A DNA stretch of 64,000 bases, from assembly GCA_020746835.1 (NCBI GenBank), contig JAGPNK010000002.1, positions 2,480,001-2,544,000 on the forward strand, in the 5' to 3' direction. A program made the position numbers and the translations under genes. Shown here one piece after another: positions 1 to 13,494 of the stretch (within the stretch, counting starts at the first letter, position 1; each line of letters begins with the position of its first letter). Below the pieces are notes generated by a model that saw only the letters and a list, made by a program, of their open reading frames with translations, did not search any database and was not told the origin of the DNA. This DNA comes from Stachybotrys elegans. Lineage: Eukaryota; Ascomycota; Sordariomycetes; Hypocreales; Stachybotryaceae.

Positions 1-1307
1 GACTCAAGAGTTCAATGTGCTAAGAAAGTAAGGAAGGAGACGGGGACCTTCATATCTTTGGCTCAGAAGGTGCGCCATCTCTTTCAGGCAAGGCAGTCTG
101 ATCTGAAAGCCGCAATTGGCTACTAAGTAGGTAGGTAGGTACTTATGTGTGTAGCTTAGTACAGGCTGAGCAGGCAGGCACTGGCAGCACAATGAGGCAG
201 GCAAGGAAGGCAAGTACATAGGTACTAGCATAGTGCCTGGGTTTAGTAGCGCAAGGCATGGCAGGACCATATCCATATTTGCGGAAAGTGTGGCCAAGCT
301 AATTACACAGAACAATATCGGGTAGTGCCAAAGCTTCAAGGCCGGCAAGCAAGGAATAAAACCAACAACACCATCTACTAGCAGTAGGTACGCAGCATCA
401 TCTGGAGCTATCGAATGCCACAGTCTTTGGCTTACATCCAGAGCACCTGATAATTGGCTCGCAAGGTCGCAAGGTATGTATGCCGCCCCCCCCTGTATGT
501 GCATCGAGCACAGGAGTACCTGCCTATGGAATCCCCCTTCGAGAGACCTTCTTCCACTCCCTAATGCAGTGTGGTGCGTGGTGCGTGGTGGGTGGCATCG
601 TTGGCCGCATGGCGTAGATGGTGTAGATCAGCACACCCTCAACCTCGGTACTCAGGCCAGTGACAGCCACTTGCAAGGACCATCATGGGGAAATCCGTGA
701 TTAAGCGAGCCATCTCGCAGCTCAGATAATGCGACGCAACATCGGTGAAGAAGCCCATGCATAAGCAGCAGCTGGCATGCGGGGGCTGGCCTCTCCCAGG
801 ACGCTGTCGCCATGCACAGCGCAAGCTGAACGGGCCGGCCTACCTTGTCCGTTACTACGTCACGTTATAGGACCTCTTGGTGCAGGTTTGCTGATATAAA
901 TTGCAGGATCGAACTTTGATATAATACACACAAAGTACAGTATGCGGAGTGTGTTTCGGAAGCAACATCTAGGAGACATCTCTGCACAGGCCCAGGCAAG
1001 CCCCGTCCAACAGCCCTGTGTCCATGTCCTGCTCGCCGGCGGTGAGGATGCCAGCGACAAGGGGGCCAGGGCTGCTGGAGCCAGAATGTGTGGCAGGTGG
1101 CTCAAAGACCGATCTTTCGCATCAAAGCAAAGACAGCGATGGCGTCCGGAAGCAGACAAGGGCCCTCAGATGTGGAACGGGAATGGGTAAGCACTGTTGG
1201 GACGAGACGGGAGAACAGGCCCGTGCAAAGATTCGTAGTCCCTTGTCCTATTCGATGGCGACCTCTTGGCACAACAGTGGAGGGCAGGAGACCCGGAGAA
1301 GGCAAAG

Positions 1308-1360
1308 AGGAGAGAGAGAGAGAGAGAGACAGAGAGAGAGAGAGACAGAGAGAGAGGGAG
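1308..1360. repeat. GA-rich microsatellite
   Basis: A nearly pure run of GA dinucleotides interrupted by occasional GACA units, followed by more purine-rich DNA to about 1390. It keeps all frames open on both strands, so the low-complexity Arg/Glu or Ser/Leu frames here are artefacts. Confidence 0.9.
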
Positions 1361-2029
1361 TCAGAGAGGGGGGTGGGGAGAGAGGGAACGAGGTGGAGGC
1401 CAGAATGAGTGGAAGGGGATGGATCTGGAGAGCGGAAGAGAGAACAAGGGCTGGACTGAACATCTTTGATGGGAAGATGCTGGGCTAGGTTCCGTATTGG
1501 TGGATGCGCAACGAGTCTTGAATACTTGGCTTTGTGGAGCCACACACACCTTCCTTGGACAGCCAGCTGCTAAGATTCGGCAGCCAGATGATCGCTTCGC
1601 TGTCTCCAGGACAGGCGTCTGGCCCTTCTCGACAGCGACACGGAGGTCCGTCCTAGACCGCATGGGACGCCATGGCATCACATCGCATCATACTGCGTCG
1701 GAGGGCACTGTACCTCATCGAATCGCCCTACACCCGCCACTTCAAAATCACGCTCCGAGCCCACAACGACGGCGCTGGTAGCCCACTTGAGCGCAGGCTT
1801 TTTCGTCGTCAGTACATGCAGGCACCAGGATAGTTGGGATATGATTCTCTGCTCAAACAGCCGGCCACCGAGTGGGACAGTTGCCTCTTCTCTCCTTCGT
1901 CCATATCTAGTTACCTCTTCACTAACCAAGTGCCTACGGGATTCCCCTCGCTGACAATGGAAAGCTTGTCGTCAGATAGAGTGAGGCATCTCGGAGGTGC
2001 ATGGCTTCTGGCTCCCTGTCATCTTCGAG

Positions 2030-2046
2030 CCCCCCCCCCCCCCCCC
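2030..2046. repeat. Homopolymer run of 17 C
   Basis: Seventeen consecutive C residues, followed by T and more pyrimidines. It is likely to vary in length between isolates and to be a place where sequencing miscounts. Confidence 0.95.
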
Positions 2047-2515
2047 TCCCTGTTCCCTCCCAGACAGACGACAAGATTTCAACAGATCCCCTAGCAGTGA
2101 TATACGTCCTGCAAGTTTAACCGGCGTCTTCAGGCTTTTCGAAGCCCATGCACACTGTATCCAGCAAGCACCTTGGGGCCAAGGTGGCAAGAGAGCTGGC
2201 TGTTGTCAGTCTCCCTGCTACGTACTGTGGCAGCTAGGTAATCAGTATGCTGCTGACCTTGCATATCTGCCTGACTTGGTCCCGCAAGGACTGTGCTGGC
2301 AGATACGACCTTTAGGTTGTCAGGTGTAGTAGTCTTGTCTCTCTATCTAATGCACATACCCAATGGCTCCGTATTTGGCGTCGTCGGGCAAGCCCGTTTC
2401 GCTTCCCGGGAACTGGATCCCAGGCCTGAGCTCGCCGTACTAACTACAATCTACCAAGTACCCTATTACGCCCAGCGGATCACGTTATGCATACGTGAGG
2501 GTACACAGCATACAG

Positions 2516-2533
2516 TACCATGGTACCATGGTA
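2516..2533. repeat. 18-bp perfect palindrome
   Basis: The sequence TACCATGGTACCATGGTA equals its own reverse complement and contains two CCATGG sites around a central GGTACC. It lies in intergenic DNA. No function is known to me; see the findings. Confidence 0.9.
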
Positions 2534-5500
2534 GGTGTTGTACACCTTGCCTTACGTAGGCTGAGGCGGACAAGCGCATGCAATGCGGCTTGTTGAAGGC
2601 GCTGCTATACCACATCTGGCGACATGGCAGTCTGTGATTGGAACTCTCAGGCGTCAGACCACAACTCAACCTCAGGGGACTAGGCACAAGGAGAAATGCC
2701 GCCACGGTAGCACAGTTAGGAGGGGGGAGAGAGGCAATCGGCATTGGTTCGCTTTGGAGTAGGGACAGATGCATACACAACAAGCTTTCTTATGAGAGGG
2801 AGCGTGCGTAGTTGCATTCCCCATGGGCACCGATTAGATTCTCCAGGACCCATGCCGGGTCCCAGATCGCAGGGTATATGATACTACATCGAATACACTT
2901 CTGACAACCAAGGCACGCAACCTCCTCTTGCCGAACAGAGCCGTCCGTCTTGTCTCGCCTAGCCCAGCGTCAACACAGTCAGATGGTATGAGACTACTCC
3001 AAGCTTGATGTATGGGTTTGACTGACGGGCTTGTGCTCTGGTCTCGAAGAGTGCGACATAACGCTTTGAATCTTGGGTAACACCTCGGGGCGGGTGTAGC
3101 CATCCACCACATCAGCCTCGTGCTTGCGCACCCTCTGCCATGCCCTCGTCACAGATTCTGCAAATTTCGGAAATGGCCAGCCCCAAGCCGTCCGATAGCC
3201 TTTTCAGGAAGCCATTGGGCATGGGAGACACGTAATGATCAGCCCTAGACCCTGCTTCACCCTTACTTACAAGTACTTTTGGCTCGAGACGGCGTCGACA
3301 ACATGCACTACGTACGCCTGAGGGGCGTGGCCATGCAGCCGAATGAATCGCAAGTCGTATCATCGAGACCACCGTAAGCATGTGTTTTGATCGGACTCAC
3401 CCATGACCAACCTCCTCGCCTGCCGTCTCCTCTTGCCAGGGAGCCCCGAGTTCTGAGGAGATGGAGGGATGGATGGGTGGATGGACGGTATGCGCAGAAG
3501 CAGGACGAAAATAATAAATACCAAATAAATAAACAATCAATAATAAAAAAGAAGGAAAGAAAGACAGAAAATATAGTAGCACACACACCACCAGAGCTCG
3601 ATGCCTTTTCTTATTGGCCGTGCAATGTGGGCTGGAGAATCTGGATCGGGCCCCTCCAAGGCTGCATCGGGACAAGATGCTGCACCCAACATACTTGCCG
3701 ACGAGGAGCCCGGCATAGGGACAAATGCGACACAAGTCACAGTCACACTTAGATAATGATACTATGCATCTTACCTTGCTTACCTTGCGTCGTGTCGCGA
3801 GTTGTGTGTCGGCATTTCATTGGGACGCTCTCTGCGGGACGGGAAGTCGATGCAGCATAAAAAGGAGAACGACCTCCCCCCGCCAAAGGCGTGGTGGATG
3901 CGTCTTTGGTTCGAGTCTGTCTTTTGGTCCTCATCATCGAAGCCTCCTCGGCTGTCTCTCCCATACATTCAATTTCACACATCTGGGGTTACCCGCCCTC
4001 GATCGACAATCTAATATCCATCCGGGAGCCGTGACAGTGCGTCCCCGGAGCCGCTGTTTGCCCCCAACTCATCGTCGCTCGTTCACCTCACGGCCTTTGT
4101 TAGTTTATATCCTTCTTCACTGTTGCTGCTGGGATACTGGACAACGGCCCAGAACCAACATTCGGGGATACTTCGCGGAGCCGCCTCAATTCCTGGCTCT
4201 TCTTTTCTCTTCTCCGTTCACGTCGCACCTGTGACTGAGCTCTTGGGACAACTCCGCCCCCAGGAATCGCCTTGTCTCGGATCGCATCGGGTTGGTTGCA
4301 GCACTGACCATTGCGAACGAGCAGAAGCCCAGACAACCGTGGAAAGCATTCCTCGTGGCGACCTGTCCTATCCCACCCGCCCGCTGATACCTCCCGATCG
4401 GGTCACGAGAATCGCATATCTCGACCAAGCCTGTTTTTTTTGGTACCTACATACGCAGCGTATAGGTCACTCGTTCCATACCTGCCTTTCTTTTAGGTGC
4501 TCGCCTTCCAGTCCAGGTTCTCACAGGCTAGGAACGCAAGCACGGGCAGGCACAAGCACACCCCTCCCAGGGCATGGACATCAGAGTTCCAGGGCCCCTT
4601 CCAACTTAGCATAGCACCCATCTGTCACGAGGCAGACGTCAGGCCGCCCGCCCCACCATCACCGACTACGAGGGAAGGAGCCGCCAAGTGATCCAGTGAT
4701 CAAGCATTCCCTTCACCCAAGCTGGCAATCACAGCTCGACCAGCATTATTCGACGAGGCGAAGCACCGTCATCACCATCATCAGCAGCTTGCGCCGAGGA
4801 AGCACTCCTCTGACATCCCCGAGTTGTCGACCCCATATTTACTGGTTGCCTCCCGGAGTGGCTTATGCGTTTTGTTTTGCCACTTACCCATCGCTGCTGT
4901 GACTCTGCTCGTCACAGCCACTGCCTGTGGGTTCTAGCCTGCTTCTTCGCGTCCACCATCGAAGCCCAGGACGCGCGCACACCCGCCATCCAAACAGCCA
5001 GAAACGCCCGTTGGACGCCAATCAATCAACCAGTCAATCAATCATATCGACAAACCAGCCAGCCAACCAACCAACCAATCAACCGGAACAGGCCGGCCAG
5101 CCGCTGCACCCAGTCCTAATTCTCTCCCACCCATCTTGCAGGTTGCCCTACTCAGCAAGGTACGTGATCGGTAACTGGCCCAAGTCAGCTGGCCCCACTA
5201 GGCGGCTAATTCATCATCTGGCCAGGGGGAACACCCAGGGCCTTTCAAGTCGTTGAGCCGAGAACAGCCAGGCCAGGGCCCTACATCGCCCGCCACCGAC
5301 CCTGTTGAGCCTGCCTCCCCAATTGGTAGAGCACTGCCAACGACCAGAAGCAGCTGTTCCTTACCACTGGCGCTCACCCCGATTGCTCAATCCGTCCGTG
5401 CCTTGGGCCACACAACACCGGACCTTAGCAGACCAGCCGGAAGCCGTCGTTATAAACACGGGCAGCTAGTACGGGGTACCCTGCGTACTGTCTTGTCTTG

Positions 5501-6359
5501 CAGCAATTCCGCTGGTACCTTATCTTGCACTTTTCTGCGGTCGGTACGGTACATTGGCAGGCAATAGCAAGTAGCGTCGACTCGCATACCCTCCCTTTCC
5601 TCGTTCCGCCCACGACTCGGATGCCACTCGGCTCAAGTTCAACTAACCCGGCTCGACTCGACTCGATCCACGATCCGGCCTACGCCAATACCATCACCGC
5701 CCAACTTTCAAGTCTCACCTCGCACCGCCTCACCCACCCCCCTGCCCGCCCTCTCTCATCCGCTCCATCTGGGTGGCTTGACCGAACCGATCCGTTTGCT
5801 TGCTTGTCCCGCCCGTCCAGCAAGCTGCCTCAGGTACAGTGCCACTAATCCCTCCACAGGGCTCCGTCTCCATGCGTCGTCTCTGACTCCGGTACCAGGC
5901 CACGCCACGACTACAGGGCCACAATTCCACGCTCACGTTCTTGTCCCACCCCGTTAAACAAGCAGTGCGAAGCTGCCGCTGTCGTCGTCGTCCTTTTCCA
6001 GGGCCTGCCACTGGTGCTCTGCACTCCAGTCAGTACCAAGCCAAGCCTGTCCCTATTATCCTTATAACCCACCCACCCCACCCTGGAGGGGCCACCGGGA
6101 CTGCAGTCAACGTGCAGAATTGGGGACCGGGAACTGCAGGCAGGCACTCGCTCCCTCCCATCTCCATCTTCGTCCCCATCTCCATCTCCATCTGGTACGG
6201 CATAGCATGGTAGGTCATGTTCATGGTACTTTCTGCACAGGTACTCCCCATTCCACACACACCCTTTGAGCACACCACACCACGCACTCACACACCACTC
6301 ACGCTACTAGTAGCTACTGGTACGAGACCGGAGTGCTTTTAGCTAGTGCCAAACCAACT

Positions 6360-6560
6360 CTTTCCTTGTTGATGTCGTCGTCTTCTTTCTTCTTCCACAT
6401 CTTGTCTCTCTCACTATCTTCTCCTGTATTCATGTCTTGGTCCTCTTCTCCTCTTCTCAACGACCATCTCCCTCCTTTCTCTCTCACTCCCCCCCCTTCC
6501 CTCCTACCTCCTCGTCAACCTCTTACCCTCACCGTTCTCTCAACCGTTGCCTAGGTTGTC
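6360..6560 (+). promoter_or_regulatory. CT-rich promoter or leader of the ABC transporter gene
   Basis: About 200 bases dominated by C and T on the plus strand lie 300-500 bases upstream of the ABC transporter ATG. Such tracts often precede transcription starts in filamentous ascomycetes. The start site itself cannot be placed without transcript data. Confidence 0.45.
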
Positions 6561-6866
6561 GACGGCTTCTCCCTGCACCTCCCTTCCAGCCAATTGCCAC
6601 GCACAGGGCAATGATTCTGTCTCGGTAACTGCCAACACCACTCTCTGTACGTTCTCATTCTGTATTCCGCCACCGCCCCTCCCGGCATTGCATCACAGGC
6701 AACATAATGCTCGGAGCGACTGCTCTTACAGACAGAATCCGCCTCCCTCCCCTCTCAATATCAACTCAAATTTCCATTCGCTCTGTTGCAAAGCCTGGAC
6801 TCTCTTCCTTGCGTTCCTTACGTTCTTTAACTCTTTCTAACACTTGCCTCTGTAACTTAGTTCGTC

Positions 6867-9800
6867 ATGGTGCCCGCCGACGACCACACACATCCTCCTC
6901 CTCCCTCCCCACCACTCAACGACATACTCCTTCAGAAGACACAGTATCTCTACGCCTTAATTCTCCTTGTCGCCTTTATATCATGCGCCGCTTGGTACAG
7001 CATCTTCAACGCTAAGAAGGAGGAGGATATCATTCAGTCACACATCAAAGGCCCCGGCGGAAAGCCTCTGCCGATCACGAAAAGAAAGAAGCGTGATGCT
7101 GCTGAGCGCAAACTGGGCCCGCATTTTGGCCCGGTGGCCAAGAATGTCTTTCGTTGCCTCGCGGCAGGCGTCTTCTTGAGCTACGTTGCCAGCGGTATCA
7201 CTCTTTTTGTGTACGCCTTTTTCCATGAAAATCCGTATGAATGGGCCAAGCATGGCCTTTCGTGGGCGGGCGAATGGACGGTGGTAAGTTTTTGAGGAAA
7301 AACCATGACTGATTCGGCATAAACGATATAACGTGCTGATACTGCTATTGCAATAGGTCCACGTCGTCGGCTCCATCTTCTTCTACCTATACATCTTCAT
7401 CTCCCTCTTCGACTGGCGCAAAGGTCCTAACATTGTCCATCTGCTCATTTGGGTGCTTGGCTTCGCGGGAGAACTGCTCATGTTTGTCACCACCTTCATT
7501 GCCGCCGACAGCTGCCGCCTTTCCCGAACCTCCCAAGATGCAACACGGCCGGATGACAGCGAGTCCTGCATAAACACAAGGACAAAACTAGACCTCGTCT
7601 ACTACTTTTTGCGGCTGCTGCTTCTCTCGGCACTCATCTCACTTTTCTGCGTTGCCTGGATTCGTAAGGCGAGGAAGGCCGACATTAAGATCGAGGAGGG
7701 CCACTCCACAGAATCCACGCCGTTGCTTAACGGCCATCGGAGGCCATACGATGTTGCCAATGGACAAGATGCGAACGCCAATGGCCGTCGGACCCGCGGT
7801 CGTACCATCTCCAACGCCAACAAGACCGCTCCTGCAAGCTGCGCTCGAAACGATGACCAGGCTGCCTTTTACCGACCGGAGAAACTTCCACACAAGACTT
7901 GGTGGGAGTATCTGAGAGGATACTCGCTCTTCTTCCCCTACCTGTGGCCCAAGGACTCCCTGCCTCTCCAGATCCAAGTGTTGATCTGCTTCGCCTTGGT
8001 CATTATGCAGAGACTTGTTAATATGGCTGTCCCTTACCAGATCGGAAATGTCGTGGGCAAGGTGGGGGAGGCAGCGGAAACATTGAGAAGAGACAACCAG
8101 CTTCGCCTAGAAGACTTTCCTTTCAAGGATATCCTTATTCTCGGCCTCCTATGGATTCTCCAAGGCCAGTCCGGGCTCCTGGGCTCATTACGATCTCTAC
8201 TCTGGATTCCCGTGTCCCAGTATTCATACCGGGGGCTGACGACGGCGGCATTTAACCATGTCCATTCTCTTAGCCTTGACTTCCATCTTTCCAAGCGCAC
8301 CGGTGAGGTGCTGTCAGCCCTCAACAAGGGCTCTGCTATCAACCAATTCCTCGAGCAGGTCACTTTCCAGGTTTTCCCGATGCTGATCGACCTCTTTTTG
8401 TCAATCTCCATGTTTTATTACTCGTTTGGACCGCTCTACGCCGAAATCAACATGATCGATACTTGTTGGTACCTGTACATGACAATCAAGATGGCCTCCA
8501 CACGGGCCGATCAGAAACGCGAGATGAGCAACGCCGACCGCGAAGAAGAAGCTGTCAAGAACGACTCGATCTCTAGCTACGAGACAGTCAAATACTTCAA
8601 CGCGGAGGAATTCGAGTCGCGGAGATATCAAGGCAAGGTAGTGGTCTTCCAGCGTGCCGAGGCCAAGGTGCAGTGCGGCATGGTTATGATGAACATTGCC
8701 CAGACGTTTGTGTTCAACTTGGGTCGATTCGTGGCTGCCGCTGTTTGTGGGTGGGAAGTAGTGTCGGGCTCCGGCAACAAGGACATCCGCGATCTTTTCA
8801 CCATCATTTCTTACCTGACCCAGCTTCAGGGGCCGCTCAACTTTTTCGGAACATTTTACCGACAGGTCCAGCAGGCCATGATCTCTGGCGAGCGGCTATT
8901 GGAGCTCTTCAAGATTCAGCCCACTGTCGTGGATACTCCGCATGCTGTTCCGCTGGAAAACTTCCAGGGCCACATTCGATGGAACAATGTGAGCTTCTCA
9001 TACGATCGACGAAGGCCAGCTCTCCGAGACATCTCCTTCGAATGCGCCCCCGGTACCACAACTGCATTTGTTGGCGAGTCGGGAGGTGGCAAATCGACCT
9101 TGTTCCGCCACATGTTCCGGTACTACGACTGTGACGAAGGCAGCATTGAACTGGATGGCAAGAACGTCAAGGATCTTACCATCAACTCCGTTCGACGCCA
9201 CATTGGAGTCGTTCCCCAAGACACAACCCTATTCAACGAAACCCTGATGTACAACCTCAAGTACGCCAACCCGCACGCCACCAACGAGCAGGTTTACGAG
9301 GCATGTCGGGCCGCAAGTATTCATGATCGGATCATGTCTTTCCCAGACGGGTACGATACCCAAGTGGGCGAGCGGGGTCTTCGTTTGAGTGGTGGCGAGA
9401 AACAGCGTGTGGCCATCGCCCGAACTATTCTGAAGGATCCAAGGATTATTATGCTGGATGAGGCTACGTCGGCGTTGGACACGCATACGGAGCAGCAAAT
9501 TCAGAGCAAGATATGGAATATCGGGCAAGGCCGGACCATGCTGATTATTGCGTACGTGGAGACACCCTGCCCAAGCCATCCAAGTGCAAGCTTGCTAACA
9601 TATTTGCAGACACCGACTATCCACCATCACCCACGCCGACCAGATCATTGTGCTGAGCGCTGGCACAGTGGTGGAGAAGGGTACACATGAGGAACTTCTG
9701 GCCGCCCGCGGCCGCTATGCTTCGATGTGGGAAAAGCAGATTCGTGCCGAGCGAGCACTCGAGAATGCACGTGAGGCACAAATGAAAGCAGCCAAGGCCA

Positions 9801-10027
9801 TGAAGAGAGCCAATATGCAAAGCAAGAAACCCGCCGAGAAACCCATGGATGGCTACAATAGCCTCGCCTCATCTGGCACCCTTGTTGGCAACCATAGTGG
9901 CCATACCAAGGGTGATACCGAGGAGCCTACGTCGTGTTCTGGCTCTTCAGGATCTTCGGCCTCATCCGATGCCGAGTCGACGCACGAGGAGTCGTTGAAT
10001 GACGAGCAGCCAAAGGAGAGACGTTGA
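6867..10027 (+). CDS. hmt1: HMT1-type vacuolar half ABC transporter (ABCB family)
   Basis: Predicted exons are 6867-7283, 7357-9551 and 9610-10027, giving 1009 residues; all junctions are GT-AG and in frame. An in-frame TAG at 6858-6860 supports this ATG. The N-terminal part is hydrophobic with several membrane segments (a TMD0-like extension), followed by a low-complexity linker, a six-helix ABC membrane domain and one nucleotide-binding domain. That domain has Walker [10 protein letters not shown] (about 712-720), a Q-loop in VVPQDTTLF, the signature LSGGEKQR (from about 816), Walker B ending LDEATSALD (near 840) and the switch His in AHRLST (872), so it should be active. The membrane region around [13 protein letters not shown] and [10 protein letters not shown] is typical of HMT1/ATM1 proteins. 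In fission yeast, Hmt1 moves phytochelatins or glutathione conjugates into the vacuole and gives cadmium tolerance; that role here is inferred. The C-terminus is rich in Ala, Lys and Ser and probably disordered. Confidence 0.93.
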
Positions 10028-13000
10028 GTTACGATGAGGCCAGGGGCTCGACTACCAACTCCTAATACTTGGGCCGTGTGCCATTATTGCCCTCCCAAGC
10101 ATGAGCCTTGATTTTCCACGGGTTGGTTGCTCCGGATGGGCAACTTGTGAAGCCTTGGACTCATCACAGGCCATTACGACGACTATATGCCACAACCACC
10201 TAATGTTTAAGAACAAATCGGGACTGGGTCACAACCCACATCTTTCTCAGCCCAACAACTATCAACATCATTATCACATGAACATGACGCGGGCGGACTT
10301 TTCTACGAGCACATCCATCATTACAGGTTGCATGAAGACTGCATTGGAGCGGCGTTGGAGGTGTTATCAATTCACAAGGCCTTTTGTTTTTCATGTTCAT
10401 TTTTGCTTTTACTCAACTTCCACTCAGTCAGTCACCCCTTACGGTTATGGTTGACGAACCGCACCTGCCACCCTCTTGTCCATTAGTACATGTTCGCACC
10501 ACACAGGCACGATATTGGCGTGCCTGTAGGTTTATCCTTGTCGACTACGGATAAGCGCATGAGCGGTCAACCTTCCTATATCGACGGACACCCGACACGA
10601 GTTGATGCAAGAAGAAGCAGCCATGCTCGTCAGGCAGCAAGCCCGACACTGGCGCTACCTTTGGACGCTGGAATCTTCCCTCGCCCTTAGTCAATGGAGC
10701 CTTGGCCGAGGCTATAATATTTGTTTTCATGGATTTATCGATTTTTACGAAAGCTTGTGGATCTTGGAAGAAGTTCTCGAGCGAGCGCTACCAGAGCGGC
10801 GAGGGCGGCAGGTTTATTAACCTTTGGTTTGGCCCGCGTTGCAAGCACAGATGATATACGGTCCAGGGGAGTTTGGCAAGTGAGAATAATGGAGTTAAGC
10901 GGATACCATGAGTTATATTTTCTTTGATGCTATTTCTTGCTTCTGTTCCATTTCCCCGTTCTTTCCTCACCGCCTGCCTGGTCTCTTTTCCCTCGGAGTG
11001 AATGGTGGACTCGCTGGGTGAGGGCATGATGGTGATGGGTGGAATAATAGCCATGGGCTCGAGGGCAAAGAGACCAGCTGTGCACTCAACCGGAAGACAG
11101 ACTCATTCACATCTCCTGCTTGCAGTGTGGCAAAGGAACGGATGTTTTGATGTGTGGAGAGGGGATGGTCTGTTCTTTTTATATTTGTTTCTTTCTCTCA
11201 TCTCTCGTTTTTCTTCCTACCAGAGGACAAGGCAAAGGGCAAACGGGACAAACGGACAAGAGGCGATAGGGCCAATAGGAGGAGTCCAATTCGACCAAAA
11301 GAGGCATTGGGGCCTACAAGGGAAAAAAAAAAACAAGGCACTGAGTCGGTAGCAGAGAATGAGCGCAAGCCAAGGATGCAGACAAATCAAGTCAATCGCA
11401 CACAGAACTATGGCACGATTGCCAGCTGGGTTTCCCCGTGATCTGAGACATGTTTTCTCCGTATGTACTGGAGGCGTATGCGTCGGAGCTGACCTCGGGG
11501 TGTGAGGGTGATGGAGAGGAGGCTGTGCAGATACGAAGAGGGAAAAGTGGATGAGCTTGCGTGACCATATGTGTGCCTAGTAGTAGTAACTATCAACTCG
11601 GTCCAGGTATATGTATCGTCGGTATTGATAATAGGGTCAGTGGGCAAAAAAAAAAAAGGACGTCCTATTGCCACGCACAGGCAGGGCTGTTTCTTCTTCT
11701 CTTACTACAGGTACTAAGTTAGCCTCGCCCCTCCTTTTTCTCCCCTTCTTGCTGTTTGTCCAAGCGTCTCTTATGTGTGCCCACAAGGTTGCGCAAGCAG
11801 CCCTTTTCTTCCTTTTCTTGGCTCGGGGCTCCTCCGCTCTCCCCTCCCCGCGCACGCGCGCGCGGCGGCCTCCCTACATACATGCATACATACATACTAA
11901 CTTGTCCAGGGTGTATGAGCCAGTCGTTGAGGGGAAGGGAGTGAGAGGTGTGATATGCAAGGGAGGAAGGATAAGGGAAGGGGGGTGTAAGGAAGAGCAT
12001 GGAGTATGTTTGCATGTGCGTTTTGACATGTTGTACAAGTTTGTGTTGCAGTGTATGGGCCTTTGTTTTTTGCCATCAATCATAACAGACAGTGTATGGA
12101 AGCCATGCACATACGTAATTAACACTAAAACAAGGCTTCTTCTTCTCGCCTTTAACCCCATCCACGTCATATCGTCACATCAGCCAGGAACGTGTCCAAA
12201 CCAGCCCACCACCAAATACAGTCTTTTCTTGGTTCATGATGCTCCCCTTCCACCCCCCTTCCCTCTTTATTTTCTTCTCCTTCTCCTGCAGTTGTTTCCC
12301 CCCTTGCAGGTGTGTGTGGAGAGCGACAGATGCACTGGGGGGAGGGGGAGGGGTGAAGCTAAAAAGACGTCTGTCGCAGCGTTCTACCTCGAGCACAAGT
12401 ACCGGGTTCCTCTAGTCAGTTCATGAAGGAACCAACCATTCAATTGGTTTTGTTTTGATCGCTCCTTGCCTCTTGATTATCCTTTACCTTTCCTTAAAAG
12501 AGTAGTGGGGGAGGGGTGGATTGGCGCGCGTGACGCCATGAGCAAACGACGCCGGTGGCGGCGGCATGTGGTGGCGGGCGATCGGTCGGCCTCGACCAAC
12601 GGGAATCACTGTGCTGCGTGATCGGGTTTCTAGACTCTTGGAAGGCATGTGGTCGGTGCCGGTGACCGAGTAATACGCTAGAGGGGACCGGCTGCTGGGT
12701 TTGTGGATTGGTCGAGCGAGAAGGCTGACGAGATCACCAGTCATCGTGATGCGTATGCGCAGGACGAGCGGCACTGCGAGACGGGACCGACTGTACATTG
12801 CACGGACAATCCATAGTAGAATGAATATACACTGACTGAACTGACGCTGATCGTATTATAACAGTGAGAACCGCTGCAAGTACCAAATTCTGTCTCCTCG
12901 ACACCGGCCGCTTCCCTCTTCTTCGCCCGAGGTGCCAAGAGGAACGAAGTGCCTGTCCGTGATGCGCTGTGTACAACCTGATGCGGTCCGATAATAGTAA

Positions 13001-13494
13001 CATGAATGTAATGAAGAAACAGAAACCTCCCCGACACCCTTATTACAACATATAGAGTAAGCCTCATCGACAGGAAACCGTTCCCTCCGGGGCAACCATG
13101 AGAAACCGCCCCCCAATGTCCGTCCTTTTCAACCTTTTTTAACTCCTCCTTCTTCCATGCTGCCGCGGCAAAGCATAGCAGCGAGGGAAGAAAGTGGCAG
13201 CACCAAGTCGGAGTAGCAAAAAGCAAAAGCAAAACCAAATAAGCGAGTGTGTTTGGACGCCGGTTTCCATGCTGCCGAATGTAAAGGTCTCCACGACCTT
13301 TCCCCATGCCACCCAATAAACAAGGTCTTTCCTCTCCCTTCTCGTATCGTCATCATACCAGAAAAAGGGATGCGAAAGATGCGTCGTAATTCGTCTCCTC
13401 CCATGATGTGTGCATCCAAGCGCGGTGCTTGGCGAATAGGAACCGGGGCTCTGGCAATTCCTAGACACATGCTGTGCAGGCTGATGGGTTGCAC
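10028..13494. other. Intergenic region between convergent genes
   Basis: 3.5 kb lies between the stop of the ABC transporter and the stop of the minus-strand ceramide synthase. It should hold both 3' untranslated regions. I see simple-sequence DNA (CATA repeats near 11877-11900, a GC-alternating stretch near 11850, short A runs near 11322 and 11647) but no recognisable gene. The longest frame (11668-12426, +) begins at a TTG codon and looks like translated low-complexity DNA. Confidence 0.5.

Larger units (their letters stand above)
1..6866. other. Long region without a convincing gene
   Basis: No reading frame here resembles a known protein. The open frames are short, often start at non-ATG codons and have erratic composition. 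Visible items are a GA-rich microsatellite near 1308-1360, a run of 17 C at 2030-2046, an 18-bp perfect palindrome at 2516-2533, an A-rich stretch near 3507-3575, CCAA repeats near 5061-5083 and CT-rich DNA from about 6360 to 6560. The last 2-3 kb probably includes the promoter and leader of the ABC transporter that starts at 6867. A gene with many small exons or a non-coding RNA cannot be excluded by eye. Confidence 0.5.

Noticed and set aside
3905..3925. Possible tRNA B-box (GGTTCGAGTC)
   Set aside because: The flanking bases cannot form a T-stem, and no cloverleaf can be drawn.
11668..12426. 252-codon plus-strand frame in the convergent intergenic region
   Set aside because: Starts at TTG, crosses simple repeats and shows no domain or coding-like composition.
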